From the NCBI GenBank assembly GCA_030998015.1, contig JARWMV010000241.1, positions 372,001-436,000 of the forward strand: a stretch of DNA of 64,000 bases, in the 5' to 3' direction. A model generated the notes under the pieces. That model did not search any database. It worked only from the letters and a program-made list of their open reading frames with translations, and was not told where the DNA came from. Origin of the DNA: Ceratorhiza oryzae-sativae. Taxonomy: Eukaryota > Basidiomycota > Agaricomycetes > Cantharellales > Ceratobasidiaceae. Position numbers and translations under genes: made by a program. This document shows, one piece after another, positions 58,498 to 64,000 of the stretch. Each line of letters starts with the position of its first letter. The first letter of the stretch is position 1.

Positions 58498-61400
58498 ATG
58501 CCTGAAGTCCCGCTCCCAGTTGCCCCGCTCAAGGCCGACGACCCAAAGAAAAAGGAGGAGAAGCCCAAGGACGATGGAAAGACGGCTGGAAAGCTCAATG
58601 GAGAGACCAAGGAGGGCGAGGGCGAAGAGCTAGTCGGTATCCCAGTGTAGAACTTGGGACAAAGCTGATACAATCCATCTAGTCAGAAGAGGACCAGCAA
58701 CTTAGGAACGAGTTGGAGATGCTCGCTGAGCGGCTCAAAGTGCGTGTGTGCCCCTAACCAAAGGCTGACGTCTGCTAATGTATGAATCTAGGAGCCCGAT
58801 ACGACCTTGTACCGACCTGCACTCGAGACCCTACGCAACCTTATTCGAACTTCAACCTCTTCCATGACTTCTGTTCCTAAACCACTCAAGTTCCTGCGGC
58901 CCCTGTATCCAGACTTGCAGCAGCTGTACGAAACATGGCCTTCCTCGGACAACAAGGTTAGCATACGCTTTGTCATCCTGGTCTCACAAATACTGATACA
59001 AAAGTATTAGAACCTATTCGCAGACATTTTATCTGTGCTCGCCATGACCTACTCCGACACCCAACCCCGCGGCACACTTAAATACCGCCTCGCGTCTACC
59101 GCAGCCTCGACAAGTCCGTCTGACCCAGGTTCCTGGGGACACGAATACATCAGGCATTTGGCTGCGGAACTCGGAGCCGAGTTTCTCCTTCGAACGGGTA
59201 CTGGCGGGGAAGCTGGCCAAGAGCGACTTCCGGGCAAGGAAGGCGACGAGGGCATTGAAGAGCTTCGAGAGCTCGGCGTGACCTGTGCCAAGTTTTTATT
59301 AAAGCATAATGCCGAGGCTGATGCGGTGGATTTGTTGGAGGAGTTGGAGTGCATAGATCGGATCGTGAGTCTGGTGGATAGCAATACGTTCGCGAGGGTT
59401 TGCTTGTATATGGTTTCGTAAGTCGAACCTTTTGAGCGCGAGGATGGATTACTGATAAAGTGGATTCTTGTAGCTGTGTCAACCTGCTTGCTCCCCCAGA
59501 CGACCTGGCCTTCCTCCGTACCGCACACGAGATCTATGTTGCTAACTCCAGGTTCCCCGAGGCACTCGGTTTGGCGATCCGGATAGGAGACCAAGATATG
59601 ATCAAGAAGGACTTTGATGCTCCAGGAAATCCGTGGGTTCTGCCCTAATACGTGGCTATACCTTGAACTCATGGTTGTGTAGGTTGATGAAACGCCAACT
59701 TGCATTCATCCTCGCTCGAGCGCAAGTGCCGATTGATTGGGTGCAGCAGCAGCACGAAGACGAAGAGGAACCGGAGGAAATTCCCGAGGATCTATTGGAG
59801 TGTTTAAGCAATACGAGGCTGTCTGCCCATTTCCGTGCTTTTGGCAAGGAAGTTGGTGCCGAGGAGGCCAAGACACTGGAGGAGGTGTACAAGACCCACC
59901 TTGAGCCGGCTCGTACGTATATCGAAACCTCTGTTCTATCTCTATGTTAATTTGTGCGATTATAGGCACCGCAACCACTGTTGATTCGGCTCGTGCAAAC
60001 TTGGCGGGAACGTTTGTCAATGCGTTTGTCAACGCTGGGTTCGGAAACGACAAGCTTATGGTGACGGCCGAGGAAGGGAACAGTTGGATCTACAAAAACA
60101 AGAGCACGGTATGCTTCGAATGAATCCTGCGTTAATTGGATTACTGATGTGCATATAGGCATGCTTAGCGCCGCAGCGAGTCTTGGCCTTAGCCTGCTCT
60201 GGGATACGGATCTTGGGCTGAGTCAAGTCGACAAGTATACATATGCCGAGGAAGAGTACATCAAAGTCAGTATTTGATTCGATAGCAACCAGCTATCTTG
60301 CCTACCTTGTTTTGTGAACAGGCTGGCGCGCTGTTGGCCACTGGAATTTTGCATTCCAGCATCCGAACGGAAACCGACGCGGTTATTGCGCTGCTTGCAG
60401 ATATATTGACAATAAGAGTGTACCCCTCCGAACATCTGCCTGCATAGGGTGCGTAGTCTTAAATTTGAGCCAAAAGCTGTAAACTGATTTGTTTTGATTC
60501 CAAAGTATTGGTATTGCCTACGCCGGCGCGCGTCGCCAGAGTCTGCTTGAGATGCTTTTGCCCTTGGTGGCGGATGAGAATTTGAGCATGGAAGTTTCTT
60601 CGATGGCCGCGTTGTCTATCGGGTTTATTTATGTCGGCAGTTGCAACGGAGAAGCGGCAATGACGATTCTGCAGACGATGATGGAGCGGGACGAGGCCGC
60701 ACTGAGCGAAAAGTGGACTAGGTACATGATTCTGGGTTTGGGTCTCCTTTACCTGGGTAAGCACTTTCACATTCTAAGAATCATGCAAACCCACCCAGCT
60801 GGGCAATATTATAGGCCAACAAGATGCGTCGGACGCGACAATCGAGGCCCTCCGTGCCGTTTCGCACCCTGTGGCGAAACAAGCGCTCGTTCTTGTCGAG
60901 ATTTGCTCGTTTGCGGGGACGAGCAATGTCCTCAAGGTCCAAAGGATGCTTCACGAGTGTAACGATCACATCGAAGGAGATGACACGTTCCAAGCGTTTG
61001 CCGTGATCGGAATCGCACTTGTTGCGATGGGCGAAGATGTTGGTGCCGAGATGTCATTGAGGCAGTTCCAGCATTTGGTGAGACCACAAACATACCAAAC
61101 AAAGTTCGTGTCTAACATACCCGTTAGATGCACTATGGTTCGCCTACGATTCGCAAAGCGGTCCCTCTTGCACTTGGTCTGATCAGTGCTTCCAACCCCC
61201 AGCTGGGGATCCTCGACACGCTCTCCAAGTACAGCCACGACAATGATCTCGCCGTGGCACTCAACGCAATCTTTGCGATGGGTCTCGTTGGTGCGGGAAC
61301 CAACAATGCACGGCTTGCACAGATGCTTCGACAGCTTGCTGGGTACTACCACAAGGAACCTGATTGCTTGTTCATGGTCCGCATCGCGCAAGGCCTGATA

Positions 61401-61956
61401 CATATGGGCAAGGGTACTCTGGGCATTAATCCATTCTTTGGGGACCGAAATATCATGTCCAAGACGGCTGTTGCTGGCCTACTGTCAACTCTAGTGGCGT
61501 TTACGGATGCGAAAGCCTGTGAGTATCCCATTTTCTTGTGATTGCGCCCGGCCAGATAGTAGTTTAACCTATGTGGTTAGTCATCCTTGACAAGTCCCAT
61601 TGGATGCTCTACTTTTTGGTTACCGCTATGTATCCTCGTTTTATGATCACCCTGGACGAAAACCTAGAGAGTATACCGGTAACAGTGCGCGTCGGCCAGG
61701 TAAGTATTCGTTGCACGCGCATACATCTGACCATTTCTGACCAAGCGGCTCTTAGGCTGTCGACGTCGTTGGATTGGCAGGGAAGCCTCGCACAATTTCA
61801 GGCTTCCAGACGCATCAGTCTCCGGTTCGACTAGGCACGACAGAACGGGCCGAGTTGGGGACGGAAGAGTACATCCCATTCGCAGCGGTGCTAGAAGGCT
61901 TCGTGATATTACAAAAGAACCCTGGATATGTGGACGAATCCAAGATGGAAATGTGA
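58498..61956 (+). CDS. RPN1: 26S proteasome regulatory subunit Rpn1 (PSMD2)
   Basis: Largest scaffold of the proteasome base; binds ubiquitin receptors and Ubp6. It starts [20 protein letters not shown]; about thirteen exons. Landmarks: [57 protein letters not shown], then the proteasome/cyclosome repeats with [98 protein letters not shown] and a C-terminal [20 protein letters not shown]. Two one-base frame breaks occur. At 60158 the acceptor gives GCATGCTTAGC where GGC ATG is needed. At about 60402 LLAD must continue [16 protein letters not shown] in the next frame (a T missing). Because Rpn1 is essential and the rest is intact, these are most likely sequence errors. Confidence 0.93.
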
Positions 61957-62834
61957 ACGTGCACGTGTCCTATATTAATACATTTGCCTTTTTTTTTGCA
62001 TCATTCTAATCCTAGGACTGCGCCATCTGGCAAGAGGGCGACCCCCAATCGCACGTACGAGAGCTAAATCTTACATACTTTGCACGGACGGTGGGGGGGT
62101 TGGGGGGTTTCACTTCGCGTGTGTCAACCTGGAAAAATGCCTCAACGCTCTCTCGCCATCTCTAGAAGACTTCTGACATATATGCGCTTTATCCCGACTC
62201 TTGGCAACCGCATCTGGTACTTCTCGCGAACCAACGCGCGATATTTATGGACAACAGATGGTAAAATTCGATGCTTCTATTTTGGCCTAGTGCCGACCTG
62301 GTTCCGTCTCCCTTGCCCGGTAGCCTCTTTTTATTCCCTCCTTTTACATCAGACTCAAACCAGAGATTAAAGGTTCCGAAATAGTCGGTAAGGTCTATAC
62401 TAATCAAGCTTCTGACACAGGCTGCACATATGTTCGCGCTTAGCAGGTTTTTCCAACAATGCACGCATATGCTCTACTTAATTTATCTTTATAGCATCAA
62501 TGTCAACGACATTACTCGTAAACCTACTCGGCCTCCACCATAAATAATTGGTTACCAATGAATTACCACCAGACCTACGAGCCTACAGTCAATTCTGTTG
62601 AGAAGAACAATCCCACGAGCTACCTAACTCATACTATTAATACATTAGGCTGAACTCGTCGTAGTTTGCTCAAATAGAAGCCCATCACAAGCAGGTATCC
62701 ATGATGTGAGTGACCAGCGCTCTGCTAATGAACCAAATTCTTTGCTTTAAGTGTATGGCATGAACGAAGATCATACTACATTAATGGACAGACTCTATAA
62801 CAATGTCCCAAAGGCAGCGGTAAAAAAATACTCG
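61957..62834. other. Intergenic between convergent genes
   Basis: 3' regions of Rpn1 and the membrane-protein gene. A run of T and a G-rich tract (62089-62110). No gene supported. Confidence 0.5.
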
Positions 62835-64000
62835 TTACACTCTAATATGGACTTTTGAAGTTGAATGTGGACACATTTCAACCTCCTCGACATGATATTG
62901 TGCACCCGGGGGACCGGGTAAATATGAGCTTTCGCGACAACTGCGAAGATTGATCACCATGCGCGAGATCATCGCGTTCGCAATCGCCAGCCCGAATCCT
63001 AAAGTACTTTCCACCAGTGTCGGCGGTGCTACCATCCATATGATCATGTTTGAAAGTGAACAGCCTAGGAGAGGGATCAGCAGGCTGAAGGCAGGGAAGC
63101 CACGGTAACTTACAAGCAATAACTAAAAAGTGGAATGCACCTGTATGCATGACATTAGAGTAGATATATGCGTTATAGTTGTCGATGCTACATACCATCG
63201 CGAATCAAAACGCGCAACAGTGGTGTACCAGTGCTATACCTGCCAGTTTTGAAGGCTTGAATGCACAACATAGTGAACAAAATTGTTTCGAGAATGAGAG
63301 GCGGGATCCAGCATGTCCACCTTTGGTGAAAGGGGTCAATGAGCGATCCTATGTAGGATAAATGGCTCTTACAGATAGGGTGAGATCTGGTGCAGCCAAC
63401 GTAAGCAGAACCTTGATATGAACTTGTATCAGAACCTACCGAAAGAAAGCACAATCGAAGAGTAGGCTCAACCTTCATCGTATCTAGATCGCCGATCAAA
63501 GATTAGAGGTGCTTCCTTCAGCCTTACTTCCTGGCTTGCGAAAGACCCACCTGCACGTGAAGCTAACGCGCTGAATACAATCTGCAAAGTGCTTGAGACA
63601 AAACCCTATGTTAAGTGAAATCAAGACTCACCGATGAGGTTGCGGAAAAATAAGCAACCCAGAGCATACCCAGAAGGGTTACAACCCAGCGAGTGCGTCC
63701 CCATAGGGCTGCAACCTATGGAATCCGAGGGACAGATGAGGCTACAGGAAGGAGATATTTGCAACAACAAACATACCCTCATCGCAACAAGCATATGGAT
63801 CATACCAAAGGAAGTAACGTACCACGCTCCTTCCACAAAATACCATAAAAAACAGCTGTGAAAGTGTGTGATTACTTGAACGGTGTGCAGGCTAATTTCC
63901 AAGTACTCTTACAAGCGATCACTCATGTGTGAAGCTGCTCCCCCCTTGTCGTACATCTAAATCCCTGTGAATAAAGTAGCGTAAATGCTATATATTTTGG
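62835..64000 (-). CDS. DUF6533-like seven-helix membrane protein, 5' end beyond the window
   Basis: Large Agaricomycete family of multi-pass membrane proteins of unknown function. Minus-strand exons read CFLWYFVEGAW..., then GMIHMLVAMR, ALWGRTRWVVTLLGMLWVAY (the family's RxxALYGRxRW motif), then CWIPPLILETILFTMLCIQA, TPLLRVLIRDG, NMIIWMVAPPTLVESTLGFG and LAIANAMISRMVINLRSCRE, ending VHIRV at 62835. The final helix with SRMxxNLR and a short cytosolic tail is typical. The first helices, which carry the DUF6533 core, are missing; the 100 bp to the window edge do not contain them. Exon borders between helices 3 and 5 are only approximate. Confidence 0.7.

Noticed and set aside
1..64000. CRISPR arrays, rRNA genes, operons or bacterial-type signals
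   Set aside because: Spliceosomal introns throughout show nuclear eukaryotic DNA; no regularly spaced repeats or rRNA-like sequence seen.

Overview
The window is a nuclear segment of a filamentous basidiomycete. Genes are split by many short (about 50-60 bp) GT-AG introns, UTRs are compact, and the repertoire (two Egh16-like secreted proteins, F-box paralogs, a BTB protein, DUF6533-like and DUF7770-like proteins) fits an Agaricomycete, most likely Rhizoctonia/Ceratobasidium. That assignment is inference from gene style and protein families; no database search was possible.

Layout. 0-3.4 kb: 3' part of snurportin-1, an unknown membrane protein, and a BTB/POZ protein. 3.4-8.9 kb: gene-poor, with a coding relic, a candidate small secreted protein and a fold-back MITE. 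8.9-14 kb: a BAG-domain co-chaperone, Egh16-like protein A (with a C-terminal KR-bounded repeat module) and the SWR1-complex subunit Swc5. 14-21.1 kb: about 7 kb without a recognisable gene, ending in GT/G-rich microsatellites before a very GC-rich bHLH transcription factor gene (21.1-23.1 kb). 24.5-30.6 kb: three F-box genes, two of them close paralogs. 30.9-33.1 kb: a multi-pass membrane protein. 33.5 kb: a second copy of the MITE in inverted orientation. 34.5-36.1 kb: Egh16-like protein B. 36.8-44.6 kb: sphingolipid delta-4 desaturase, a dead aminoglycoside-phosphotransferase-like relic, a DUF7770-like gene and a USP16/45-type deubiquitinase. 46.8-54.2 kb: three tandem SAM-methyltransferase paralogs, followed by a cluster of four related MITEs (54.6-55.5 kb). 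55.8-62 kb: an FtsJ-like methyltransferase with a GC-AG intron, an unknown Ser-rich protein, and proteasome subunit Rpn1. The right edge holds a DUF6533-like membrane protein that runs off the window.

Core housekeeping genes (snurportin, Swc5, DES, USP, Rpn1, BAG) alternate with expanded or fast-evolving accessory families. Two points need attention. First, several otherwise conserved genes, including the essential Rpn1, show single-base frame breaks at short homopolymers. Consensus indel errors are the simplest reading, so the broken F-box genes should not be called pseudogenes yet. Second, the two Egh16-like genes share a C-terminal Lys-Arg-bounded module, amplified by exon duplication in copy A, while copy B has its own PP-ending tail exons. 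This is the most original-looking protein feature here.
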